Shown here piece by piece: positions 32,800 through 42,093 of a stretch of DNA of 64,000 nt (position 1 is the first letter of the stretch; every line of letters starts with the position of its first letter). The notes below the pieces were generated by a model, which saw only the letters and a program-made list of their open reading frames with translations, did no database searches and was not told the origin of the DNA. A program made the position numbers and the translations under genes. The DNA is taken from positions 22,954,013 through 23,018,012 of the forward strand of contig NC_087071.1 in the NCBI RefSeq assembly GCF_963678635.1. The letters are read 5' to 3'. Source of the DNA: Symsagittifera roscoffensis (Eukaryota; Xenacoelomorpha; Acoela; Convolutidae).

Positions 32800-33067
32800 C
32801 GAAGAACATAACAATGTAGACATAACGCCTACAGCACCACAGTTACCACCCCTACCACATAACCATCCATTATCACTAGTCCCACAAAATTTTCGAAATT
32901 TAGCAATGACACATAGTCCAAATTTTAGACCAACCATATCACAAAGTCCCATTCAACATATAATGACACACCATCCACTAGATGAAAATACCTATGAACA
33001 AATTATAGAACAACCCCAAACCACCGCTTTTCAGTCTCAAAATAATAATTTTTTTAGCCCACGATGA
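32681..33067 (+). CDS. env-tail open frame with a PTAP motif
   Basis: Open in the +1 frame relative to env from 32681 to TGA at 33065, without a usable early ATG. It overlaps the last 119 nt of env. It is polar and contains ITPTAPQLPPLP; PTAP is the classic late-domain motif recruiting TSG101. A one-base difference in the T run near 32710 would make this the cytoplasmic tail of env, so either env is frameshifted here or the product needs a +1 shift. The stop overlaps the next ATG as ATGA. Confidence 0.4.
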   Translation, partial: HAYYLQDFSEFFSSSINKILLDAQIKEYNTKIATRQNTYDEEHNNVDITPTAPQLPPLPHNHPLSLVPQNFRNLAMTHSPNFRPTISQSPIQHIMTHHPLDENTYEQIIEQPQTTAFQSQNNNFFSPR

Positions 33068-34872
33068 GCCGACAACTTGGATCCCTACATCGCTCAAATT
33101 CCCACCCAACCAATCTCAACACTCCAATTACAATAATTCCACTTTTTGCTTTCCCGCCACCCGATTTCCCGACCAATAATGTAACATCAGGCATGAATTC
33201 AGACACTAATTCACATATCTCAGTTTTATACTCCATCTCACAACTCAATAACCCAGATATTGAAACCCCTGATGAATTTGCAGACTCTGAACCATCTCCA
33301 TCCAATAATTTTCATACCAACTCCTCAGTTTTTTCAAAACCCCCTTTTCAACCAATCCCGCCAAATGACCCACTCCCATCGATTTCTACACCCTCTTATG
33401 CTTCACAAGTCATCCCAACCTACTCTTCATTTCATTCAGACCGATCATCCAATTCTCCAGATACTCCCCAAATCTCCCAGGAACTAGATAATTTTATCAC
33501 CCTACAACAACAACCCTTCCACCTCAAAAATTCCACTATAATTCAGATTCCATCCACAATAGAATCATTAAACCCACCTACCCCTACACCCTCTTCAGCT
33601 TATACCGCATCATTAGCACCATCCTCCACATCCACCGAATCATCAAATAGCACTAATAGAGCTTATCGCACTTTCAAAAGAAAATTCCCGAACCATCCAA
33701 TTCCGACAAAACCAGGAACAGCCCGTGAATATATTAATCATCCAAATCACACAAACACGAAAGATTTTTTAGCCATCACCCTACCCTCATTTCCACAGTA
33801 TACCTTGAACACCCCTAACGACACTAACGACACACGTAGTTTTGTAGATGAACAAGTTTTAATGCCTACACTTCATTGGACATCATATTATCATTTTACT
33901 AACCCCCTTTGCCTACCTTTATCTAATACTCACATCGATATAGAAAGAAATAAAGATATGCTATATCGACTCACCACACCACTAACACATAGACAATTTA
34001 CTTACATCGGATATAAAAAATCACTAAAAACATACACTGCACCCCGAGCTAACGAATATACGCTAGAATTTTACGATCATAACATCATCCGAACTAACCA
34101 AGATCAATTTTTAGATGATGATCGCTTCGCTAACCCACAAATCACAGAAAAATTTTTCATCAAAACACCATATGTTTTTACACTCAATATATTTGATCGC
34201 AAATTCGATCACATCATTTCTGAAGCACTAACCGACACACAATCTTACGAAAGTTTTAAAGAAAAATTTCAATTATTTTCATTAACCTTTCATTTCCTTG
34301 CACCACATGAAAGAGATTTGCACTGCTCACACGATATTATGTTACGCACTAAACAAACCCACACATATACATATTATCGCTTTATACAAAATCACTTTGA
34401 CCTACACACTCCATCAAGACAACCACACCATCGTTTTCAATTTATTAACTCTAAATACACATCACCATTTTTTCTTAACTTCACATATTGCATCAAAGAT
34501 ACTAACCTTCACGGTATTCTTCGCAATTATGATCCCATAACCCAAATGTATATTTTTTGTCCCATCACAAAGACCTTCAACGCAGAAGAATCCAGACCCT
34601 TCCTTATCCCACACGAATTTGTTCAACCTATAGAAATCCCCATATTAGAATTCATCCACAACACTAAATATAACCACAAATTATATAATCTCATCCAAAA
34701 CACACCTTATGAGTTTGCAGTTGGCACTGAAGAACTAAAAACCATTAAAGCACTTCAATTGCTTTGGCCACTGCTTCAAACTAAAAACATCATTCGCATA
34801 CTAGCAAAATTACTAACAAATTCCGACATAATCCACGACATCTTCCCCCACGGTTTTTTCCCCGACGACTAA
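33064..34872 (+). CDS. Orphan 602-codon ORF downstream of env
   Basis: ATG at 33064 overlaps the preceding TGA. Residues 1-230 are Ser/Pro/Thr/Asn-rich and look disordered. From about 250 the composition becomes that of a folded, aromatic- and His-rich protein (HWTSYYHFTNPLCLPL, then TYIGYKKSLKTY, FHFLAPHERDLHCSHDI), ending in acidic FFPDD. No signal peptide or membrane span. No retroviral or cellular family recognised; Ty3/gypsy elements do not normally carry a 600-codon gene after env. An uninterrupted frame of this length in A/T-rich DNA argues that it was under selection recently. The +1 region is absent from element 2. Confidence 0.6.
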   Translation: MSRQLGSLHRSNSHPTNLNTPITIIPLFAFPPPDFPTNNVTSGMNSDTNSHISVLYSISQLNNPDIETPDEFADSEPSPSNNFHTNSSVFSKPPFQPIPPNDPLPSISTPSYASQVIPTYSSFHSDRSSNSPDTPQISQELDNFITLQQQPFHLKNSTIIQIPSTIESLNPPTPTPSSAYTASLAPSSTSTESSNSTNRAYRTFKRKFPNHPIPTKPGTAREYINHPNHTNTKDFLAITLPSFPQYTLNTPNDTNDTRSFVDEQVLMPTLHWTSYYHFTNPLCLPLSNTHIDIERNKDMLYRLTTPLTHRQFTYIGYKKSLKTYTAPRANEYTLEFYDHNIIRTNQDQFLDDDRFANPQITEKFFIKTPYVFTLNIFDRKFDHIISEALTDTQSYESFKEKFQLFSLTFHFLAPHERDLHCSHDIMLRTKQTHTYTYYRFIQNHFDLHTPSRQPHHRFQFINSKYTSPFFLNFTYCIKDTNLHGILRNYDPITQMYIFCPITKTFNAEESRPFLIPHEFVQPIEIPILEFIHNTKYNHKLYNLIQNTPYEFAVGTEELKTIKALQLLWPLLQTKNIIRILAKLLTNSDIIHDIFPHGFFPDD

Positions 34873-35522
34873 CAGGTAATTATAATTTATATATATTCTA
34901 AACTAATAAATTTAAAATAAAAAACTAACATTTCTTTATCCATGTCTCATTTTGATTTTTAGTCTTCATCTCACGATTATCTGCAAAATACACAAAAGAA
35001 AAATAAAAAATAGAAAACTTCTTCAAATTGTTCAAAACTCTAATAATCTTTTGCACCAGCTAAATTAAATAAAGTTCATCAAAATGTAGTAAATTAATTT
35101 ATAAATTATTTCCCTAAAAAGCAGTAATTCTAATAATTATGAAAATTTGTAACTTAATTTTTCCCCAAAACTAGCAGTAAAATTGAAATTCTATGTAGTA
35201 AATTGATCAAACGCAAATGCAGTACTAACCTTTTGATATTTTCATTCACTCGCACAAAGAATTCTATCCAAACTCGCACAGCTCGCCCACGAAGAATTGT
35301 TTAAATAATGAATTTCAGTTTCAAGCTTTCACACTCAACAACTCTAACACACGATAACAAGTTTCAAACTTTCCTTTAACCCGGTTGGAAAGGAATTATA
35401 TACTAAACAAAACTAACCAATGCAGCTTACTAAACACCACAACACATAGAATAACAGCATGACTAAGAAAAGAAAACCAACGGTACCCAAACCGGATTAA
35501 CCCAGTTTAAAACTGGATAATT
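34873..35522 (+). other. 3' untranslated part unique to element 1
   Basis: AT-rich, no ORF. It sits where element 2 is deleted. It ends in small palindromes (AACCCAGTTTAAAACTGG near 35500) just before similarity to element 2 resumes at 35523. Confidence 0.45.
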
Positions 35523-36466
35523 TATTCTTTTGAAGACTATTATAAAGTCTAAGAAAGAAATAATAAAACACAAAAAAGTCGAAAGACAAACCCATACCAA
35601 AAACAATTTGATTTTTGAAAAAAGGACACAACCAACGAAACATAAGAAAAACCACAATAAACTCAACATAAAACGTTATCACATAACAGGACCTCTCACA
35701 GAAACCGCACGAAATCATACTCCCACTCCTGGCCTAACCCACCAGATAGGACGTCCTGAGCATGCTCTATAGCCAGCCTAACCCACCGCGCTACATCCAC
35801 GCTTTGTGACCACACTTCTATTTTTAATAAGAGGTACTCAAGGGTGAGTAACTCTTCAAAATAACTGAACTAAAACAAAAAACTTTTGTGAAAACAACTA
35901 ACCAAAATCATAATTAAAACATCAAACTAATAAAAATTTTATAAAATGTAAATTATATCTTGCAGTATATAGATCAGCATACAACACCAAAGACGAACAT
36001 CCAAAGACAAAATGAACCCACTACACTCGAAAAAGAATGGCCAACCACAATCAATATGCCGCCCACAATCACAACTCAAAGGATTTAGAGTACGACTTGA
36101 CTTCGCAGAAAACGACTTCATTGAACTAGAACAATGACCACCTCGATATTCAAGTATACGTACAGATCCGAGTAACCAGGCATCCCCTCCACGCACAATC
36201 TCCACGCCATTCCCAGACAAGGTCAACCCAAAAGAAGTTCTCTACAAGAAACGAAAAAACCTGTCATAGCCAACCAATCTGAAATCAGATTTGAGTTTGT
36301 TGCGAAAACCCAGTCGTTGTCATGAGAAGACACAACGACTGAACCCGGAACTTCTCTAACAAGAGAATCCAGACGAAATATGATGTTCGCCAAAAACCAA
36401 CGTTCATCATCCATCCTTTGAATTGCAGAAAGACTATTCTAAAAAACTCTGTAAAACCCGGATGGG
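35523..36466 (+). other. 3' region shared by both elements (copy 1)
   Basis: Colinear with 41147-42093. Includes a lysine-rich open frame without ATG (35530-35772), a tandem CCTAACCCACC motif, and a 42-codon sense frame (35960-36088, starting TTG here but ATG in element 2). A minus-strand frame is 158 codons in element 2 and split in two here. The junction before the LTR is AAACCCGGATGGG, a poor polypurine tract. Confidence 0.55.
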
Positions 36467-36876
36467 TGGAACCTGATCTGAACTACATTTTATGATTGGA
36501 TAAATTAGATATTTTACCACTGTAAAGTATTTAATATTAACCAATCATGATCCATCTAACTAACAACCCACTTATTTGTAAGTGCTGAAATTACTTGTAA
36601 TTTCAGCACCAGAGAGATTTGAATTTAACTTAGAAATTAGTTGACTCTCCAAGAAGACTTCAGCAGCCGCAATAAACCAGTATACCCTAGATCTATTGAG
36701 CCTAGCAGAGACTAGTTAAACAACCTGAGACTAGATAGTATAAGAGTAAGATTAGGATCGGTATTAGACTAAGAAGTTGCACGAATCTATCCGGCCGAAA
36801 ATAAGATAGCGTGACGAGCAGACGGTGTACCCTATCCGAAATTACTCTATGAGATAACCACCTCGGTTCTAACTCA
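36467..36876 (+). repeat. 3' LTR of element 1 (410 bp)
   Basis: Same length as the 5' LTR, about 98.8% identical by eye. The shared CCTCGGTTCT segment near the 3' end distinguishes this pair from the LTRs of element 2. Followed by CAGC, the second copy of the target site. Confidence 0.95.
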
Positions 36877-37212
36877 CAGCACACGTAATTTTTTTTCAGC
36901 AGAGATCTGTCAAGCATTTTTTCAATAAAAAAAAACAAATAAAACGCCGACAAAAAGTCAAAGATCAAATTCAAAAAAAGTGTATCTTTTAGGTTTCAGT
37001 CTGAAGGTCAGAATCCTCCAAAATTTTACGACTTTGTCCATTAAATTTGTTATAGAAGCCTCTCAAAGACTGTAATTTGTTGATATTATAGCGTTTACCA
37101 ATCTTATCTTACGTCTTAATTCTCCGAATGATTCCGACCTTGAGACGGTGAAATAAAGTTGACATTACAACCAATCTTTCAAATTTGCAACTAAATTGTA
37201 AAAGGATAGGAG
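36877..37212. other. Host spacer between the two LTR elements
   Basis: 336 bp of AT-rich DNA beginning with CAGC and ending with GGAG. It shares several words in order with 42590-42740, right of element 2 (for example GACAAAAAG and TGAAGGT), so both elements landed in an older repeat. Confidence 0.5.
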
Positions 37213-37622
37213 TGGAACCTGATCTAAACTACATTTTATGATTGGATAAATTAGATATTTTACCAATGTAAAGTATTTAATATTAACCAATCATGATCCA
37301 TCTAACTAACAATCCACTTATTTGTAAGTGCTGAAATTACTTGTAATTTCAGCACCAGAGAGATTTGAATTTAACTTAGAAATTAGTTGAACTCTCCCGA
37401 GTACTTCAGCAGCCGCAATAAACCAGTATACCCTAGATCTATTGAGCCTAGCAGAGACTAGTTAAACAACCTGAGACTAGATAGTATAAGAGTAAGATTA
37501 GGATCGGTATTAGACTAAGAAGTTGCACGAATCTATCCGGCCGAAAATAAGATAGCGTGACGAGCAGACGGTGTACCCTATCCGAAATTACTCTATGAGT
37601 TATACCCATCGAAAATAACTCA
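37213..37622 (+). repeat. 5' LTR of element 2 (410 bp)
   Basis: Two differences from the 3' LTR by eye. Ends CGAAAATAACTCA, unlike element 1. The palindrome is retained. Confidence 0.95.
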
Positions 37623-37624
37623 TC

Positions 37625-37642
37625 TGGTGCGACCATAAGTCT
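37625..37642 (+). promoter_or_regulatory. Candidate primer binding site, element 2
   Basis: Same sequence and same two-base offset from the LTR as in element 1. Confidence 0.6.
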
Positions 37643-37709
37643 CGAACAAGACCTTAATAGCTTAGCATTAACCAATAATAGATTAGAATTTAGACAAAAC
37701 ATTTACAAA

Positions 37710-37943
37710 ATGTTATACGACAATAATTTAATCGAAATGTCTCTACGACTCAATAGATCAGAGCCAATATTCCGAACGATAACAGAACTAACCGGAATTG
37801 GAAGAAGACCTCGAACCAGAGACGACATACGACAAAGCAGAAACTTACCATATAGTTATATGATAGTTCGGCAAAAGCCAGAACAAACTTTTGTATTTAG
37901 AATACTACTAGCAATGAATTTAGATTTTCATTTGCAAACATAA
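37710..37943 (+). CDS. 77-codon ORF in the leader, element 2
   Basis: Same length as 22646-22879, with 70 of 77 residues identical; changes are scattered. See that entry for the case for and against coding. Confidence 0.35.
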   Translation: MLYDNNLIEMSLRLNRSEPIFRTITELTGIGRRPRTRDDIRQSRNLPYSYMIVRQKPEQTFVFRILLAMNLDFHLQT

Positions 37944-38871
37944 AATTTTGAAGTCAATCTTCAAAATCATTTCAGGCGCTAAACAAAATTATTAATATAC
38001 AATAACGATTGATAAAAAGATCTCAGATCGTTTTCCAAAATTCTGCAGTAAATATACAAAACATGTTTGAAAAATATTTATTGAAAAATCAAAATAAAAA
38101 TTAGTAGCATGACAATAAATGATTAGTAATTATAAATCATCCTGTTGTTCCAGCTTCATCGCCTAAACATAACAGCAATCATAAGCTCACTAATATCATA
38201 AAAATACTAAATCTATTCTTTACACAAATTTAAAACATTTTAAACTTAAATTCACTTAATTTTAAAATCAGATCATCAAGGCTTATCCTTGGATCTTAAA
38301 TCATTTTCTATTTAATTAAATTTAAAACTTGATCATCAAGGCCTATCCTTGGATCAAAAAGAACAACTTTGTTCTCCCCCACCCACTAAACGAGTGTCTA
38401 ACGACCTCAAACGTCGATTCACTATCCAACCCTTTCTAAAAACCCAGGACTAATAGAAATTTTTGAACAAAACTAATCATTCAAATTAGGATAAACAGTG
38501 AAGAACTTCGGTTATTCATCCTTCACTTGATCCCCCCTCTTACCAGACCCAGGATAAATCTTAGACTTAGTAAGTTTAAAATAGTATCTAACGAACTACT
38601 CGCGTTCTAATTATACCTGAACCCTGTGGATCGATTTACTATTCTCCAACCCTGAACACAATCACTACCCTTAAGTAAGATTAAGTAAGTTAACACCTTA
38701 GCTTATACTAGCCACGAGAAAGTATAAAATCATTCTTCGGAATCGATATACTTTTCTCCCCAACCCTGAACAAATAGACCCAGGTTAGGCTAACAAAAAA
38801 ATCGTAAGGACTAACAGTTTAAGCAAATAGAAATCATTTAACAAACTTTTGCATCCGTCATCCTAAACCTT
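37944..38871 (+). other. Untranslated leader of element 2
   Basis: Colinear with 22880-23806. Paired hairpins at 38271-38295 and 38331-38355, and the three TCGAT...CCAACCCT motifs, are kept. Confidence 0.5.
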
Positions 38872-39339
38872 ATGTCATTTAAAAACCTAGGAAATAAACA
38901 AACAATCGTTTTACACAATTGTGAAATAAATAACAAAAAATACGACCTTGTAATCACACCTCATACACAAACAGTTGGATACATTAGAACAAAACGACAA
39001 ACATTAAAGAGAAAAATAATAACTAAACAAAGACAAATAACACGAAAAAGATTTTCAAAAAATCGAAACGCATTTTCAGAATCAGAAACCAACAGTTTAG
39101 ACGAACTTTATAAACTAAAAGAATCAATAGATAAAAATTGCCCAATTCACGATCAATTATATTTCTCTGACTCAGAAACAACTTCAAATTCATCAAAAAG
39201 AGGAAAAAGAAGAATAAAAAAGCAGTATAAACACAAACCAGTACATTTATACAATTGGAATCAACCAATTAGACACATTGATAATTACATATTAACAGTC
39301 ATCGAACAAAAAAATGAGCTCAACGCACACCCCAGGTGA
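38872..39339 (+). CDS. First ORF of the family: basic 155-codon protein
   Basis: ATG at 38872. Strongly basic: RTKRQTLKRKIITKQRQITRK near residues 42-62 and KRGKRRIKKQYKHK near 113-126, with a Ser-rich acidic patch between. Could bind nucleic acid or carry nuclear targeting signals. Compared with the truncated copy in element 1, about eight of thirteen codon differences are synonymous, which supports real translation. It overlaps the gag ATG by 26 nt in a different frame. No domain recognised. In other retroelements this slot is empty or belongs to gag itself. Confidence 0.6.
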   Translation: MSFKNLGNKQTIVLHNCEINNKKYDLVITPHTQTVGYIRTKRQTLKRKIITKQRQITRKRFSKNRNAFSESETNSLDELYKLKESIDKNCPIHDQLYFSDSETTSNSSKRGKRRIKKQYKHKPVHLYNWNQPIRHIDNYILTVIEQKNELNAHPR

Positions 39340-41176
39340 AGAAAGTCCAGATGATGATGATATTTTCCCCTTTATCGTAGATGCAACCACTGATAGAGGA
39401 CAGCATATATTCTGCAAAAATTTACTCTTAAATTTGTTTGAAACCGGAATCAGTCCATGTAAAACAGAGTTCCCAGATGTAAAAATCAAAAGACAAATTA
39501 TCGATCACTATCTAAAAGATATATGTAACCTAACACAACAATACGGAATCTACTCCATAGAATTCAGCTCACCAAACCAGAATCACAGTAAATATATAAT
39601 TCAAACAGACGACCTTGATTTAGAATTCTCAAAAGTATTCTCAGAATATATAAAAAGCATCCAATATCATAACTCACAAAGAGCAAACTCCATATTCACC
39701 AATGAAGTTTTTGCGATAATATATAGTTATATCTCGATATTAGAAAACGAAAACCAGATACCAAATGTCTCACCGACAGAAACATCTAAACATATAAGAG
39801 TACGACATGAAATCACACTACTCTCTAGTTTTCTAAATATAATTAAAGAAAATTTCACGAAAGATGAAGTTTCACAACATACAAAACACGACTTACAAAA
39901 AATCTTGGCATGGTTCATAATAGATTATTTCACACATAATATTGATTTAATTTCACAAGCAAGAAAAAATTTTAGACCCCAAAACTCAAACGATGATACT
40001 GCCATCACAGAACAATCAGACTATGTTTGGGACCCCGAATGGTCTCATCCCGCATTCATAAACTTCCCACAATCAATCTCAAGTCAAGCAATAAGTACGA
40101 TATCTTATGTAAGAGATTATGTACGAGTAATACCATTAACCATTGATGCAACACCATTAAACTATAATACATTTTTACCCGATATGCAAAATAATAGTTT
40201 AAACTCTACAGTCATACACAATGAAAACCTCAATGGAACTAGGAATCTTACTCAACAAGATATCCAGACACCATCACACTTCATAAATGAAGAAATCGTA
40301 CACACAACAACTACACAACAAAGTATTTCACCAATACGTCCAAACTTAACAACACCAAGAAATACAAATTCTTCACAAACACAGGTAACATTACAATCAA
40401 CCGTTAAACCTTCGGTTGCTCCAAAATATTCACACATGGATTACCAAACATACAGACCCATGACAATACCGCCAAAAACACGCAAAACGTTCACTAGAAA
40501 CAACTTTGCAGACCATAATTATAATTACACACATCCATCAAAAACAAATTATCAACCACGAAAAAATTTTAGTAATTATACAAGATCTCGAAACTGGGAT
40601 AACCCAATGGCACCACCTAATTCAGTAAATTTCCAAACAAATTTACATCCTCCACAGGATCGTAGTGAAAACTATCCATTTTTTCAACAAAATAAAAATA
40701 AAAAACAAACATCTTATCAAATGGATTACTTATCCTCAGATGATGATTTCTTACAACCAGATATATTTACACCCTATAATCAAGAATATAGTGGACAAGG
40801 AATACAGAAACCACATACATATCATAGAATTTTTTCTCCACAACCAATAGATACACAAATTCAACAACCAATTCAACAACAAAACCCAATTAATAAATCT
40901 TTTCAACCAATTCAGCAACAAAACCCAATGATTGCAAACTCGTACCAACCAGCACAAATGCAAAATGAAATACCACTCCCATATTATCTTCAACAACACG
41001 AAATAACAAGAAATCAACTTTCAAATTTTTCTCAAATGCCAAATGCAGCAGAATCATTACAAATGACGATGAATCCATACCTTATGGGTGGATCATCAAT
41101 AACATCAAATAAACCTTTAATGGTATTCACAGGAACAGACCCTGAATATTCTTTTGAAGACTATTATAAAGTCTAA
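39314..41176 (+). CDS. gag N-terminal region, truncated before capsid (620 codons)
   Basis: ATG at 39314. Residues 1-230 look folded and mixed helical, a plausible matrix-like part. Residues 290-600 are Asn/Gln/Pro-rich, with repeats of QQPIQQQNPI near 515-545. The frame ends in MVFTGTDPEYSFEDYYKV. FTGTDPEYSFEDY resembles the opening of a Ty3/gypsy capsid domain, but the last codons lie in sequence that element 1 carries in its 3' region (from 35523). Hence the capsid was removed by a deletion sealed at a TATTCTTTTGAAGACTAT-like microhomology. No CCHC zinc knuckle remains. It could act as a dominant or parasitic Gag if expressed. Confidence 0.7.
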   Translation: MSSTHTPGEESPDDDDIFPFIVDATTDRGQHIFCKNLLLNLFETGISPCKTEFPDVKIKRQIIDHYLKDICNLTQQYGIYSIEFSSPNQNHSKYIIQTDDLDLEFSKVFSEYIKSIQYHNSQRANSIFTNEVFAIIYSYISILENENQIPNVSPTETSKHIRVRHEITLLSSFLNIIKENFTKDEVSQHTKHDLQKILAWFIIDYFTHNIDLISQARKNFRPQNSNDDTAITEQSDYVWDPEWSHPAFINFPQSISSQAISTISYVRDYVRVIPLTIDATPLNYNTFLPDMQNNSLNSTVIHNENLNGTRNLTQQDIQTPSHFINEEIVHTTTTQQSISPIRPNLTTPRNTNSSQTQVTLQSTVKPSVAPKYSHMDYQTYRPMTIPPKTRKTFTRNNFADHNYNYTHPSKTNYQPRKNFSNYTRSRNWDNPMAPPNSVNFQTNLHPPQDRSENYPFFQQNKNKKQTSYQMDYLSSDDDFLQPDIFTPYNQEYSGQGIQKPHTYHRIFSPQPIDTQIQQPIQQQNPINKSFQPIQQQNPMIANSYQPAQMQNEIPLPYYLQQHEITRNQLSNFSQMPNAAESLQMTMNPYLMGGSSITSNKPLMVFTGTDPEYSFEDYYKV

Positions 41177-42093
41177 GAAAGAAATAATAAAACACAAAAA
41201 AGTCGAAAGACAAACCCATACCACAAACAATTTGATTTTTGAAAAAAGGACACAACCAACAAAACATAAGAAAAACCACAACAAACCCAACATAAAACGT
41301 TGTCACATAACAGGACCTCTCACAAAAACCGCATGCAATCATACTCCCACTCCTGGCCTAACCCACCAGGAAGGACGTCCTGAGCATGCTCTATAGCCGG
41401 CCTAACCCACCGTGCTACATCCACGCTTTGTGACCACACTCCTATTTTTAATAAGAGCTACTCAAGGGTGAGTAACTCTTCAAAATAACTGAACTAAAAC
41501 AAAAAGCTTTTGTGAAAACAACTAACTAAAATCATAATTAAAAAATAATAAACTAATAAAAGTTTTATAAAATGTAAATTACATTATGCAATACATAGAT
41601 CAGAATACAACACCAAGGACGAACATCCAAAGACAAAACGACCCTACTACACTCGAGAAAGAATGGCCAACTACAATCAATATGCCGCCCACAATCACAA
41701 CTCAAAGGATTTAGAGTACGACTTGACTTCGCAGAAAAGGACTTCATTGAACTAGACCAATGACCACCTCGATGTTCAAGTATACGTACAAATCCGAGTA
41801 ACCAGGCATCCCCTCCACGCACAATCTCCACGCCATTCCCAGACAAGGTCAAACACAAAGAAGTTCTCACCAATGAAACAGAAAAACCTGACATAGCCAA
41901 CCATTCTGAAATCAGATTTGAGTTTGTTGCGAAAACCCAGTCGTTGTCTTGAGAAGACACAATGATTGAATCTGGGACTTCTCTAATAAGAAAACCCAGA
42001 AGAAATAAGATGTTCGCCAAATACCAACGTCCATCATCCATCCTTTGAATTGCAGAAAGACTATTCTAAAAAACTCTGTAAAACCCGGATGGG
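41147..42093 (+). other. 3' region shared by both elements (copy 2)
   Basis: Colinear with 35523-36466. Contains two CCTAACCCACC copies (about 41357 and 41402). Read on the minus strand, these give TAGCACGGTGGGTTAGGCC, similar to a tRNA A box. A long minus-strand frame (42041-41565, 158 codons) overlaps the 42-codon sense frame. Confidence 0.5.
41586..41714 (+). CDS. Small sense ORF (42 codons) in the 3' region
   Basis: ATG at 41586, TAG at 41712. Contains TNIQRQNDPTTLEKEWPTT. In element 1 the same 42 codons are open (35960-36088, TTG at the start position). Around it, about eight of twelve nucleotide differences are synonymous in this frame, while the overlapping antisense frame suffers many replacements. 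That favours a selected sense peptide, possibly an exon. Very short, so tentative. Confidence 0.3.
   Translation: MQYIDQNTTPRTNIQRQNDPTTLEKEWPTTINMPPTITTQRI

Larger units (their letters stand above)
22149..36876 (+). mobile_element. LTR element 1: env-bearing Ty3/gypsy-like retroelement, gag deleted
   Basis: 14,728 bp bounded by 410-bp LTRs (22149-22558 and 36467-36876; five differences by eye) that begin TG and end CA, with a 4-bp CAGC target duplication on both sides. Order: LTR, primer site, 77-codon ORF, leader, truncated first ORF, pol (RT, RNase H, integrase), two small membrane ORFs, Ser/Pro-rich ORF, short ORF, env-like ORF, tail ORF, 602-codon ORF, 3' region, LTR. Compared with element 2 it has lost the rest of the first ORF, all of gag and the protease by a deletion near 23975. 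Integrase is broken by a templated insertion and pol by an in-frame stop. The plus strand is A-rich and G-poor throughout. Confidence 0.92.

Noticed and set aside
35530-35772. Lys-rich 80-codon frame present in both LTR elements (also 41154-41396)
   Set aside because: Starts with TTG, not ATG. Differences between copies are about eight replacement to two silent, so there is no sign of selection for protein.
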